DNA of 64,000 nucleotides from Gordonia rubripertincta (GCF_038024875.1 NZ_CP136136.1:1426001-1490000); one strand, 5' to 3'. Positions 18,298 to 27,580 are shown, counted from the stretch's first letter. Notes: generated by a model not told the origin, from the letters alone. Numbers and translations: made by a program.

Positions 18298-21200
18298 TCA
18301 GCCGGCGTCGGGTCCGGCGTCGACGTCTCCGGATGCGGCGGTATCGGCACCCGAGTCGGCTCCCAGCCCACCGGTGAGACCTCCGGTCAAACCACCCGTC
18401 AGCCCTCCGGTGAGATCTCCGGTGAGGCCGCTCGTCGTGTCGACCGCACCATCGACCGTCGAGTCGACGGCGCCACCGAGTCCGGCGTCGGTGGAGGTGG
18501 TGCCGCCGAGGTCCACATCGCCGCTGCCGACACCGCCGAGGTCGACGCCGCCACCGGCCTCGCCGCCACCGGCCTCGCCGCCGCCGGTGAGTCCACCGGT
18601 CAGGCTGCCGGAGAGGTCGCCCGGCAGGTCGGCGCCCAGGTTGCCGATCGCATCGGTCGTCGCGCCGAGGGTGCCGCCCAGGCTCGACCCGACCGCCGCG
18701 GTCGCGTCACCGCCGACGGTCGCCGCGCCGTCGGCCGCACCGGAGACGGCGGTCGTCAGGTCGCCGGTGACATCCGCGGGGAGCGAGCTGTCGAGGCCCA
18801 GACCACCGCCGAGGCCCAGATCGCCGCCGAGGCCCAGATCGCCGCCGAGGGTCGAACCGAGCCCCGACTCCAGCGTCGTCCCGAGTCCGGCGAGTCCGCC
18901 GCCGAGCCCCGTCTCCAGGCCTCCGGTCAGGTCACCGACGGCACCGCCGGTGAGGTCGCCGGTCAGGATCGGGCCGCCGATGTTGATGCCGTCCTCCGGC
19001 GAGATCACGAGACTCGGGTTGAGCACCGCACCGAGCTCACCCGTCAACGCCCCGTTGAGACCGCCCTGCAATGTCGACTCCAGGGTCGTGACCAGACCGT
19101 TCGTGGCCGCCAGATCGACATCGAGCGCATTGCTCAGCGTGCCGGTGAGGGCACCCCCCAGGTCCGCTCCGCCGGCCAGCCGTCCGGCGAGGTCGCCGCC
19201 GAGGTCGCCGGTCAGCGCGGTACCGAGAACGGCACCGAGTGAGGCGCCGAGGTCGGCTCCCACATCGCCGCCGGCTCCGAGGACCGTCCCCAGCGTGTCG
19301 GTGAGGTCGCCGGCGGTCTCGGTGACCAGGCCCAGATCGGCGCCCGCCCCGAGTGCGGCGTCCAGTGCTCCACCGAGTTGGGTGATGAGGGCGCCGTCGA
19401 CGCCGAGCGCCCCACCGAGGTCACCGGCCAGTAGCTCGCCGACACCGAGGCCGGCACCCGCCGCGGCGTCGAGAATGCCGTCGACACCCGCGGTCGCACC
19501 GAGTACACCGCCGAGCGCGGCACCGAGTTGCGCAGCGAGGTCGCCGCCGCCGCCGAGCGCGGCCCCCAACTGGGCGGCCAGGTCGGTGGTGAGGCCTGCG
19601 TCGAGGAGGCCGGTCAGGTCGGTGCCGAGCACGCCGCCGAGTTCGAGGGCCCCGCCCAGCGCGGCCCCGAGATCGGCACCGGCAGCTGCTCCCAGGACGC
19701 CGCTGAGCACGGTGCTCAGCGCGGTGTCCAGACCGACACCGGCCGACAGCAGCCCGCCGAGTGCGCCACCCAACTCGCCACCCAGACCGCCGACCACGTT
19801 CAGCCCGCCTTCGAGGGCGCCCCCGACGGAGCCCTCGAAGACGCTGCCGAGACCGGCGCCCAGTCCTGTCCCGAGACCCAGTCCGGTCTCGAGTGCACCA
19901 CCGAGTCCGGCGGTCAGATCGGCCGCGAGGCCGCCGTCCAGCGCGGCGGCCAGGGTGCCGCCGAGTGCGGCGCCCAGGGCACCCGCGGCGTCGCCGCCGG
20001 CTTCGAGACCTGCGGCGAGCGCGCCCGCGAAGGTCGCACCCAGGTCGCCACCTGCGGTGAGGACCGCGTCGAGGTCGACGAGACCACCGGCGGCCAGCAC
20101 CGATTCCAGGGTCGCCGCGAGACCCGCCTGGGCACCTCCGCCCACTCCGAGAGCGGCGGTCAGCGCACCGCCGAGAACCGCGTTCGCACCCGCCGCGCCG
20201 GTCAGTGCCAATCCGCCGGCCGCGGCAGCGGTGGAGGTCAGAGCAACGCCCAGAGCGGTGCCGACCGACGCGGCGGCCGAACCGCCCGCCGCCAGGGTCG
20301 AGCCGAGGGCACCGGTCAGGGTCGCACCGAGCTCACCGGACAGGTCGGCGACGGCCTGCGCGTCGAGTAGTCCGGACAGTGTCGCGGACAGGTCACCGGC
20401 GACGCCGAGCGTCGAGGTGAGGGCGGCGGTGAGGTCGGCCGACAGCTCGGCACCGAGGCCGAGCGCGCCGGAGAGGACCGCGGAGATGGCGCCGCCCGCA
20501 CCGAGTCCGGCGGCGAGCGCGGTGGCGAGATCGGCGCCGAGCGCACCGCCGGCACCGAGGGTGGCGCCGAGCAGTCCGCCGAGGGTCGCGCCGAACTCGC
20601 CGGCGAGTTCGCCGCCCGCACCGAGCGCCGACGACAACTGGGCGGCGAGCCCGCCTCCGAGTCCGGCGCCCGCGGCGAGGAGGGCGTCGAGTGATGCGCC
20701 GAGCTGACCGATCAGTGCACCTTCGGCGTCGATCGCGCCGGCCAGCGCACCGGCGATCACCGGTCCGGCACCCGCACTCAGTTCGAGGCCGCCGGCGACC
20801 ACGGTGTCCAGGGCGGCGCCCAGGGTGGCGCCGAACTGTGCGGCCACGGCACCTCCGGCGCCCAGCCCGGCGGACAGGGCCGCGCCGAGGGCGACGGCCA
20901 GCTGACCGGCCAGGTCCAGGTCACCGAAGGCGATACCGCCGAGGTCCAGGTCGGCGAGGGAGAGGCCGGACAGGTCGACGCCCCCGAGCCCGATACCGCC
21001 GAGGAGTCCGCCGAAGTCGAAGTCGCTCAGGCCGATCCCGCCGAGGTTCACGCCGCCGAAGTTCACGCCACCGAGGCCGATGCCGCCCCCGCCGAGATTG
21101 ATGTCACCGAGGCCCAGTCCCCCGAGCCCGAATCCGATTCCGCCACCGGCGCTCGCGCCGCCTCCGACGGCCCCTCCGACTGCTCCTCCGACGGCCCCGC

Positions 21201-21426
21201 CGACCGAACCGCCGCCGACGAGGGCGCCGAGGCCACCACCGGCAGCGCCGCCGGCGGCCAGTCCGGAGTTGGCGACGAGTGGGGCTGCCGCCGAGATGTG
21301 GGCGGGTGTGATCCCGGTGAGCCCGGCGCGGTCGATCGCCGCTTGGGGATTACCGCAGTAGCTGTTGAATGCTTCCTCGTCGCGGAGCAGACCGAGGATG
21401 AAGTCGAGTACCGCATTGGTCGGCAT
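18298..21426 (-). CDS. iniB: IniB-like giant Ala/Gly/Leu repeat protein
   Basis: 1042 residues. The first ~55 residues are the conserved IniB N-terminal domain (MPTNAVLDFILGLLRDEEAF, then CGNPQAAIDRAGLTGITPAH). Almost everything after it is low-complexity sequence of Gly, Ala, Leu, Asp and Ser, with a short Gly-rich block first (VGGAVGGAVGG) and then hundreds of residues in an LGAALGG-like pattern of about 11 residues. The 3' end includes exact 18-bp DNA duplications (18808-18825 and 18826-18843). M. tuberculosis IniB is under half this size. No signal peptide is visible, so its location is uncertain. AAGGAA lies seven bases before ATG 21426. It heads the iniBAC transcription unit. Confidence 0.85.
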   Translation of the reverse strand: MPTNAVLDFILGLLRDEEAFNSYCGNPQAAIDRAGLTGITPAHISAAAPLVANSGLAAGGAAGGGLGALVGGGSVGGAVGGAVGGAVGGGASAGGGIGFGLGGLGLGDINLGGGGIGLGGVNFGGVNLGGIGLSDFDFGGLLGGIGLGGVDLSGLSLADLDLGGIAFGDLDLAGQLAVALGAALSAGLGAGGAVAAQFGATLGAALDTVVAGGLELSAGAGPVIAGALAGAIDAEGALIGQLGASLDALLAAGAGLGGGLAAQLSSALGAGGELAGEFGATLGGLLGATLGAGGALGADLATALAAGLGAGGAISAVLSGALGLGAELSADLTAALTSTLGVAGDLSATLSGLLDAQAVADLSGELGATLTGALGSTLAAGGSAAASVGTALGVALTSTAAAAGGLALTGAAGANAVLGGALTAALGVGGGAQAGLAATLESVLAAGGLVDLDAVLTAGGDLGATFAGALAAGLEAGGDAAGALGAALGGTLAAALDGGLAADLTAGLGGALETGLGLGTGLGAGLGSVFEGSVGGALEGGLNVVGGLGGELGGALGGLLSAGVGLDTALSTVLSGVLGAAAGADLGAALGGALELGGVLGTDLTGLLDAGLTTDLAAQLGAALGGGGDLAAQLGAALGGVLGATAGVDGILDAAAGAGLGVGELLAGDLGGALGVDGALITQLGGALDAALGAGADLGLVTETAGDLTDTLGTVLGAGGDVGADLGASLGAVLGTALTGDLGGDLAGRLAGGADLGGALTGTLSNALDVDLAATNGLVTTLESTLQGGLNGALTGELGAVLNPSLVISPEDGINIGGPILTGDLTGGAVGDLTGGLETGLGGGLAGLGTTLESGLGSTLGGDLGLGGDLGLGGGLGLDSSLPADVTGDLTTAVSGAADGAATVGGDATAAVGSSLGGTLGATTDAIGNLGADLPGDLSGSLTGGLTGGGEAGGGEAGGGVDLGGVGSGDVDLGGTTSTDAGLGGAVDSTVDGAVDTTSGLTGDLTGGLTGGLTGGLTGGLGADSGADTAASGDVDAGPDAG

Positions 21427-21765
21427 GGCGTCGTTCCTTGCGTCGGAGAGATCGCAGTTCGATCCCGTGTCGAGTTCGACGCTAGGCAGCGGCGCGCTCC
21501 GGGGCATCGGGGCAAATCCCTAGTCCTGTCGCGGACCCGGTGAACAGGGGACCGATCCCGGGGGCGGCACAGGTAGGGGGCGGGGGAGTTTTCCCCTAAT
21601 CCCGGCCGAAACGCTAACGGTCGGGTAATGGCCCGCGACACACTCAGTGAAGTGCAGCGCCCGCATCGGTCGCGGCACGAACCATCAGACGAACACCCAC
21701 GCTGCGCGAGTGGCCGGTGATCCGCCATCGACCACCCCCGCGGGTGGGAACAGGAGCTGACCGAC
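21427..21765. promoter_or_regulatory. divergent promoter region iniB / Hsp70-like gene
   Basis: 339 bp without a gene, between oppositely transcribed starts. It contains an inverted repeat GGGGA-GTTT-TCCCC (21583-21596) and two similar short motifs, AATCCCTAG (21515-21523) and CCCCTAAT (21593-21600). These are plausible binding sites for the LuxR-type regulator encoded at 23477, but I could not fix -10/-35 hexamers. Confidence 0.45.
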
Positions 21766-23466
21766 ATGGGCATCACGATCGGTGTGAAGGTCGGGAGCGC
21801 GAACAGCGTCGCGGTCGTGGCCTCGGAACACTTGTGGGAGAACTCGCTCTCGGTCGAGACCGTCGGCCTGGTGGGTTCCGGCGACTTCCTCGACCGTGTC
21901 GGCGATCCGGTGCCGGTACTGGACGACCGTGGCCAGAGCCGACCCGCCGCGCAGATCCACGCCGAGGCGGTCGCCGCGCTGCTCACTCGACTCGACCTCA
22001 CCGACCCCGTCGAACACCTGACCGTCGTGCATCCCGACACGTGGACGTCGCTAGCGGTCGACGAAGCCCACGCTGCCCTCCGCGCACGGGACGACGTGCC
22101 GACGGGCGAGATCAGCTGGGTGTCGGAGTCGCGGGCGACACTGGCCGCCGTCGAACACAGTGAAGGTGCCCTCGGTGAGGGTCTGGTGATCGGCTATGAC
22201 CTCGGCGCTTCCGCGCTGACCGTCACCGTGCTCGCCATCGGTGACGAACCCCGCGTGGTGAGCCGACCGCTCCGGCTCGACTCGGTCAGCGGCAACGAGT
22301 TCGACCGGCTCCTGCTGGCACATACGTTGCGGGTCACCGGCGTCGACGCCGAGCCGGCTCCCGGCCGTGCCTCGTCGGTGCTCGACGACCTGACCCGACT
22401 CCGCTCCGAGTGCCGGCGCGCCAAGGAAGCCCTCTCGGTCGACACCGACGCGGTCGTCGACGTCCGCGTCGGGGAGACGACCACCGTCGCCCGACTCGTC
22501 CGCGATGACGTCGAGGACCTGGTGCGGGGGCCTATCGCCGAATCGGTGGCGCTGATCCGGGAGGCACTCGCGAGTGCGGGCGTCGACCAGGCGGGAGGTC
22601 ACCCGGTCCCCGTCACCGCGATCGTTCTCGCCGGTGGGGGCGCGTCCATCCCGCTCGTCACCGAGATGCTGTCGGCAACCCTGCGCGTGCCGGTGCTCCT
22701 CGATCCCCAACCCGGATCGGCGTCCGCGGCCGGTGGTGCGCTGCTCGGAATCGCCGCCCTCGGCGCACATGCGTCCGCCGCGCCCGAGCCGACCACCGAG
22801 ATCCCGGGACAGGCGCTCGCACCGTTGCCGGGGGAACGCCCGATGCGTGAGATCGTGCCGGCGCCCAGCACCACGGTGACCACTCCGGCCCCCCGTTTGT
22901 CCCGGCGCCGGCGGGGAATCCTGATCACGGCAGGTGCCGCGGCGTTGGTGCTGGTCTCGGCCACCGGACTGTCGGTGGGGACGGGTCTGGTCGGGTCCAC
23001 CGGCGAGGCGACGCCGCCTCCCGCCGGTGCGGTGACGACGACGGTCGACGCAACTCCGGGAAAGCCCGGCCAACCCGCGCCGATCGTGGCCGACGCTGCG
23101 ACCGGCACCCGTGCCGCCGACGCCGGTACGCGTGCCGCGGGCACCGGCACCGGAACTCCCGCCCGGCGGCAGTCGACGGCTCCCGTCCCGGCGGGTACCC
23201 CGGCGCCGGGGACCACCAGCGCGCCTCGCGGAGGACAGGCACCCTCGACCGGCGGGCAGGCCCCCGCACCGGCGGCCCCGCCTCCCGCGCCGGCGCCGGT
23301 GGATACCGTTCCCGCGCCCGTCCCCGATCAGCAACCAAGCCCCGATGTCCCCGAGCAGCCGAGCACCGGTGGCGGGGGCACCCCGGGCGGTGTCCTGCAG
23401 GTGCCCGGCAAGATTCTCGACGGCACCGGTCAGGTCCTGTGTGGCGTCACCCGTGTCGTCTGCTGA
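21766..23466 (+). CDS. membrane-anchored Hsp70-like ATPase with Pro/Ala-rich outer tail
   Basis: 566 residues. Residues 1-335 resemble the actin-like ATPase domain of Hsp70: phosphate loop region IGVKVGSANSVAVVA, GYDLGASALTVTVLA (phosphate 2) and VLAGGGASIPLV with AAGGALLGIAAL (adenosine region). No Hsp70 peptide-binding domain follows. Instead there is a basic stop-transfer sequence (RLSRRRRG), one TM helix (about 385-408) and a 150-residue Pro/Ala/Thr/Gly-rich stretch ending in two cysteines (CGVTRVVC). Predicted topology: ATPase inside, disordered tail outside. Such proteins recur beside IniB-domain and LuxR genes in mycolata; function unproven. ATG 21766 has GGAG upstream. Confidence 0.75.
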   Translation: MGITIGVKVGSANSVAVVASEHLWENSLSVETVGLVGSGDFLDRVGDPVPVLDDRGQSRPAAQIHAEAVAALLTRLDLTDPVEHLTVVHPDTWTSLAVDEAHAALRARDDVPTGEISWVSESRATLAAVEHSEGALGEGLVIGYDLGASALTVTVLAIGDEPRVVSRPLRLDSVSGNEFDRLLLAHTLRVTGVDAEPAPGRASSVLDDLTRLRSECRRAKEALSVDTDAVVDVRVGETTTVARLVRDDVEDLVRGPIAESVALIREALASAGVDQAGGHPVPVTAIVLAGGGASIPLVTEMLSATLRVPVLLDPQPGSASAAGGALLGIAALGAHASAAPEPTTEIPGQALAPLPGERPMREIVPAPSTTVTTPAPRLSRRRRGILITAGAAALVLVSATGLSVGTGLVGSTGEATPPPAGAVTTTVDATPGKPGQPAPIVADAATGTRAADAGTRAAGTGTGTPARRQSTAPVPAGTPAPGTTSAPRGGQAPSTGGQAPAPAAPPPAPAPVDTVPAPVPDQQPSPDVPEQPSTGGGGTPGGVLQVPGKILDGTGQVLCGVTRVVC

Positions 23467-23476
23467 CGCGGGGCGG

Positions 23477-25963
23477 GTGACCGCGTCGCCCACCCCGACG
23501 ATCGGTGATCGCCGGGACTCGTTGTCGACGTGGGTCGACGACGTCCTCGACCGTGCGCGCACGGGGCTCCCGATCTGTGCGGTCGTCGTCGGCATCCCGG
23601 GAAGCGGACGCAGCGGACTGCTGGACGTCGTGCACGAGCGGTTGCGCGAACTCGACGTCCCGGTCAGCGTCGGCATGCCGGCCGGAGGTGACACGGCCGG
23701 TCCGACGGTGGTGCTGGCCGACGACCTCCACAACTGGCCGGGTGACCTCGTCGCGCGGACGGCGACGATGATCGACGCCGGAACCATCGGACTGATCGCC
23801 ACGACCGAACCACGGGAAACCGACCCGGCTCTCCGCACGGTGCTCGACGTCGCTCGCCGCTACGGCGCGGTCCTCGAACTCGGCACGATGAACACGGCGG
23901 ACGTCCTCGTTCATGCGGCTCGGGCCGGTCTCACGCTCACGCCGGCCACCGCGTCGCTGATCCGACGACGCTGTGGCGGTGCACGCAACGTCGTCATCTC
24001 TGCGTTGCTCTCCATCCGGGAGGAAGTGGCGGCTGCGATGCCCGGCGAGACCGTCGACGAACTGGTGGTCGTCGAGCGTGTGGCACGCGACCGTCACCAT
24101 CGTCTGCTCCGAGGCCTCGACCCGACGACACTGTCCGTCCTGGCCCTCGCGTCGCTGCGGGCGCCGCTGGACCCGGAGAGCCTCGCCGAGACGCTCGACG
24201 TCCCGTTCGAGGCAGCGGTCGAGGCACTCGACCGGGCGCGGGGGAGCGGTCTGCTGCTCGGAGCGGACGTCTTCGTCTCGGCCGCAGGCGATCCGCTGCG
24301 CGCGGTCGTCGGGAACCGGCGACTCGATCAGCTCCGCCGGACGTCGATAGCGGTGCGTCTGCGTGCGAGTGAACTGACCGCCGACGACGCGTTGCACGCT
24401 GCGGAATCGGGGATCGAGGATCCCCGTCTGGTCGACACCTTGCTCGCCGGTGCAGCCGATGCCACCGCCGCGCGCGCGGTGGTCCTGCTCCGGGCCGCCG
24501 ACCGTCTCGAACCGGGCCGTGACGACGTCCGTCTCCTGATGGCCCAGCGCGCCTTGACCTCCGGTGATGTCGACGGCGCGGGCGAGGTCGCGGACCTCCG
24601 GCTGGAGTCGGCTCGTCCCACGGATGACGGGATCGAGCACTGGGTGGGGATCGCGGCTCTCGTCGCGGCCCACCGGGGTCTCGGGTCTCACGCAGCTGAT
24701 CTCTACCGTTGGCTCGGCCCGGAGAACATTGCGGCCGAATCCCTTTCCGCGGTGACGGCACTGGTGGCGGTCGGCGACCGGGCAGGTGCCGCGGCGGTCG
24801 CCGCCGCTGATGCGGGGCGCCCGCCGGTGGGTGCTCGAGCGATACGGTCACGGGCGGTCCGGGGTCTGCTCGCGTCGGTCTCCGACAACCAGACAGACGG
24901 TGACGGCGCGGCTGGTGACACGGTCGATCTCGTGGTTCGGGGGCTCACGGCCACCATGCCGGGCCGGTGGGACCCGGCGGTCGCGCGAACCCTGCACGCC
25001 GCGACCGCACTGGCGCTGAACAGCGGTGACCTCAACGCGGCCCGCGCGCTTCGGAAAGCTGCGGGCGACTGCGCGGCCGGGGCCCTGCTCGATGCCGAGA
25101 TCGCGTTGGCCAGTGGAGACCTCGACGCGGTCACTCGTCTGCTGCCGGCCGACGAGCCGGCCGGGGCGGTCGACCGTCTGCGGACGCACGCCGTCCGCCT
25201 CGGCCTCGCTCACCGCAACGGCGACACCCCGGCGCTCGCTTCACTGTGGCCGGAAGCGCCGGCACTGTTGGCCGCGACCGAGATCGATCTCTATCTCCTG
25301 CGACCCCTCGCCGAGTTCTGGCAGGTCGCTGCACGCTTGGACGACACGGCGTCGATCGATCGGCACATCACCGCGGCCGACCGGTTACTCGAAACGCTGG
25401 AGAATCCGGTGACCTGGGCGGCACCGTGGCATTTCGCCGGAGTCCAGGCAGCGGTGCTCGCCCGCGATACCGGGCTCGCGACCGAGCGTCGACGATTGCT
25501 CGAGGGAGTCGCCGGGCGCAACACGAGCACGTCGGGCCTCGTGACGGCCGCCCGCGCGTGGACAGCGCTCACCTTCGAGCCGGCGGGGACCACCGATGAC
25601 GTGCAGGTGGCCGACGCGGTGGCCGCCCTTCGGTTGCGTGGATTGGATTGGGAAGCAAGCCGTTTGGCGGGGATCGCGGCGTTACGCACCGGCGACCCGG
25701 GCACGTCGGCGGGCCTGCTGGAGACGGCCCGGTCGGTCGACGCGGATCGGCGGCGCCCCCGACCGGTCGACGGCCTGCTGACCGAGCGCGAGGCCGAGGT
25801 CGCACGAGAACTCCTGCAGGGATTCACATACCGCGAGATCGGTGCCCGCCTGTTCATCTCGGCGAAGACCGTGGAGCACCACGTGTCCCGTATTCGACGC
25901 CGATTGGATGCCGGGTCGCGCTCGGAATTGATGGCGGCATTACGGGCCGCCGGATACAGTTGA
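23477..25963 (+). CDS. large LuxR-type (LAL-like) transcriptional regulator
   Basis: 828 residues. An N-terminal ATPase-like domain has a degenerate Walker A (GIPGSGRSG, with Arg in place of Lys) and a Walker B-like VVLADD. A long all-alpha, TPR-like middle part follows (about 220-750). The C-terminal 62 residues are a LuxR/NarL helix-turn-helix (LLTEREAEVARELLQGFTYR, then ISAKTVEHHVSRIRRRL). The GTG start at 23477 follows a G-rich stretch (CGGGGCGG); GTG 23441, inside the preceding gene, is an alternative. It lies 10 bp after the Hsp70-like gene and is almost certainly cotranscribed. Context suggests that it controls the adjacent ini locus. Confidence 0.8.
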   Translation: MTASPTPTIGDRRDSLSTWVDDVLDRARTGLPICAVVVGIPGSGRSGLLDVVHERLRELDVPVSVGMPAGGDTAGPTVVLADDLHNWPGDLVARTATMIDAGTIGLIATTEPRETDPALRTVLDVARRYGAVLELGTMNTADVLVHAARAGLTLTPATASLIRRRCGGARNVVISALLSIREEVAAAMPGETVDELVVVERVARDRHHRLLRGLDPTTLSVLALASLRAPLDPESLAETLDVPFEAAVEALDRARGSGLLLGADVFVSAAGDPLRAVVGNRRLDQLRRTSIAVRLRASELTADDALHAAESGIEDPRLVDTLLAGAADATAARAVVLLRAADRLEPGRDDVRLLMAQRALTSGDVDGAGEVADLRLESARPTDDGIEHWVGIAALVAAHRGLGSHAADLYRWLGPENIAAESLSAVTALVAVGDRAGAAAVAAADAGRPPVGARAIRSRAVRGLLASVSDNQTDGDGAAGDTVDLVVRGLTATMPGRWDPAVARTLHAATALALNSGDLNAARALRKAAGDCAAGALLDAEIALASGDLDAVTRLLPADEPAGAVDRLRTHAVRLGLAHRNGDTPALASLWPEAPALLAATEIDLYLLRPLAEFWQVAARLDDTASIDRHITAADRLLETLENPVTWAAPWHFAGVQAAVLARDTGLATERRRLLEGVAGRNTSTSGLVTAARAWTALTFEPAGTTDDVQVADAVAALRLRGLDWEASRLAGIAALRTGDPGTSAGLLETARSVDADRRRPRPVDGLLTEREAEVARELLQGFTYREIGARLFISAKTVEHHVSRIRRRLDAGSRSELMAALRAAGYS

Positions 25964-25972
25964 TTTCGCGAA

Positions 25973-26007
25973 TTCATACCCACAAAAGAGTGCAATTTCA
26001 TACCCAC
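25973..26007. repeat. direct repeat TTCATACCCAC
   Basis: Two exact copies of TTCATACCCAC (25973-25983 and 25997-26007), with starts 24 bp apart, in a 224-bp gene-free, unusually AT-rich stretch in front of a secreted-protein gene. The spacing, about two helical turns, suits tandem regulator binding on one face of the DNA. Confidence 0.6.
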
Positions 26008-26187
26008 GCCAGAACAAAGTGAGGATCGGGCGCTCTGTCCGGGTTGTCGTAAATCGACATTATTCGATCGGTCATTCACCAATTTCAATCGTGTGATGTG
26101 TTCCTCAAAGGGGGTGGCCGGCCTCTTTATCGTTTGTTACGTTCGCCGATGTCCATGAATCGAAATAGATGGAGGTCGGGAAAACCC

Positions 26188-26877
26188 ATGAAACGTAATC
26201 TCATTCGTGCAACCACCGTCGGTGCAGCTCTCGGCGTTGCGGGACTCATCGCACCTGCCGGGGCAAATGCTGCGCCGGTGGACGAAAACAATTGCGCAAA
26301 GGTCTCGACGCCGGGTAACCCCGCCGGCTGGGGAAATGATTTCTCCGATGAGCAAGGCCAGGCCGGAAAGCATTCCGACGTCGACGTCAACGACGATGAC
26401 GGATCACTGCAGTTCGTGACCACCGACGCCACGCCGCGACAGGCTTCCTACCACGCGGCCGGTCGGCTGCCGCTCGCTGACGTGGCGAAGAAGCCGTTGA
26501 CATTTCACAAGTCCGAAGGCCAGGCGAACTGGCAGATCCGCGTGACCGGCGCAGAGACCGGATCCGGCGACGGATTCGCGACCCTGGTGTGGTCCGCCCC
26601 GGACGGCAAGACCAAGGCCGACGCCACCGAGTCCGACCAGTGGTGGGCGACGCGTGACCTCCCCGGTATCCCGAGGGCCCAGACCGCAACCCTGGATGAG
26701 CTCGTCGCCGCTGCCGGCAACAAGACCGTCGTCGACCACTACGGCATCTCGAGCCAGCCCACGAACAAGGCCGGGACCGTGAACGTCGACAACGTCTCGT
26801 TCAACGGTTGCACCACGAACTTCACGGCCACGGATGTCGGAGGTGGCTTCGGCTCGCTGGAGAATCTCTTCCCGTGA
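26188..26877 (+). CDS. secreted protein of unknown function
   Basis: 229 residues. A clear Sec signal peptide (MKRNLIRATTVGAALGVAGL, cleavage after GANA near residue 29) precedes an acidic mature domain with two cysteines (NNCAKVS and FNGCTTNF) placed near its two ends, which could pair. The sequence TVNVDNVSFNGC near the end looks like the final strand of a beta-sandwich, possibly carbohydrate-binding, but this is only an impression. ATG 26188 is used because it directly starts the signal peptide; GGAGG lies 12 bases upstream. The gene shares a perfect terminator with the convergent secreted-protein gene. Confidence 0.7.
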   Translation: MKRNLIRATTVGAALGVAGLIAPAGANAAPVDENNCAKVSTPGNPAGWGNDFSDEQGQAGKHSDVDVNDDDGSLQFVTTDATPRQASYHAAGRLPLADVAKKPLTFHKSEGQANWQIRVTGAETGSGDGFATLVWSAPDGKTKADATESDQWWATRDLPGIPRAQTATLDELVAAAGNKTVVDHYGISSQPTNKAGTVNVDNVSFNGCTTNFTATDVGGGFGSLENLFP

Positions 26878-26935
26878 TGTGTTGAGCCGAGCTCATCCAC
26901 CGGTGTCCCTTCGCTCGCCGAGCTCGTCGAAACCG

Positions 26936-26974
26936 CCACAGGCCCCGCGACCGTTTCGGTCGCGGGGCCTGTGG
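26936..26974. terminator. bidirectional terminator, 18-bp perfect stem
   Basis: Arms 26936-26953 and 26957-26974 (CCACAGGCCCCGCGACCG and its complement) close a TTT loop and are followed by TGTTTCC. It lies between convergent secreted-protein genes and should terminate both. Confidence 0.85.
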
Positions 26975-27004
26975 TGTTTCCAGTGATCAGCAGGCGTCCT
27001 CCAC

Positions 27005-27469
27005 TCACCACTGGTCGAATCCGACGTTGGCTTGCGGGAAGCCGGTGTCGATGTTGCTGTTCATCCAGTACTGCTGCGACCGGGGGCCCCAGATGCCGCT
27101 CATGCCGGTGTTCACGTTGAGCTTGTGGTTGGTGAGCTGGTAGTTGGCGGTGGGGCCGAAGAGGCCGATGCGGTACATCGCGTTCACGTCGAGGTGGTTG
27201 TTGAACGGTGCGACGGCCGTGATGGTTTCGGTGGCACCGGGGTAGAGGACCTGCTTCGGTGCGTTGACCCACTGCCCGCCGTCGGCGTTGCCGCCGATCA
27301 GGTACTCGGGCTTGTCGGTGTGGTTGGTGATCGTCATCGCGACCGTCGGCTCTCCCGGGCGGGTGATCGGCATGGTGCCGGCGTGGGCCGCTCCGGAGGC
27401 ACCGAGCGCGATGCCGGCGGCTGCGGCGAGTCCGAGGGTTCCGGCTGCGATGCGGGACGCGATCTTCAT
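27005..27469 (-). CDS. small secreted protein of unknown function
   Basis: 154 residues with a signal peptide (MKIASRIAAGTLGLAAAAGI, cleavage after GAAHA near residue 30). The mature part contains AMTITNHTDKPEYLIGGNAD and then a Tyr/Trp/Asn-rich C-terminal half, consistent with a small beta-sandwich. There is no cysteine. No family was recognised. Start ATG 27469 has GGAG just upstream; a longer in-frame start at 27586 would destroy the signal peptide and cross the palindromes at 27581-27617. It lies downstream of, and on the same strand as, the two-component genes. Confidence 0.7.
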   Translation of the reverse strand: MKIASRIAAGTLGLAAAAGIALGASGAAHAGTMPITRPGEPTVAMTITNHTDKPEYLIGGNADGGQWVNAPKQVLYPGATETITAVAPFNNHLDVNAMYRIGLFGPTANYQLTNHKLNVNTGMSGIWGPRSQQYWMNSNIDTGFPQANVGFDQW

Positions 27470-27580
27470 GGTGTTCTCCGAGTCTCTGGTGAGGGTTTCT
27501 GTGTGGTTGTTCCGGGCTGTCCCGGTGACACCAATGACTTTCCTCGGAAAACACCCCGCCCGGATTCCGCCGACCGGGTG

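Noticed and set aside
18059..20707. Very long plus-strand open frame opposite iniB (Pro/Ser/Arg-rich)
   Set aside because: It is the antisense reading of GC-rich Gly/Ala codons. The minus-strand frame has the IniB N-terminal domain, a ribosome-binding site and conserved gene order.
18298..21000. CRISPR-like array in the repetitive iniB region
   Set aside because: The repeats are degenerate, in frame and coding, without constant repeat and unique spacer units. No cas genes are near.
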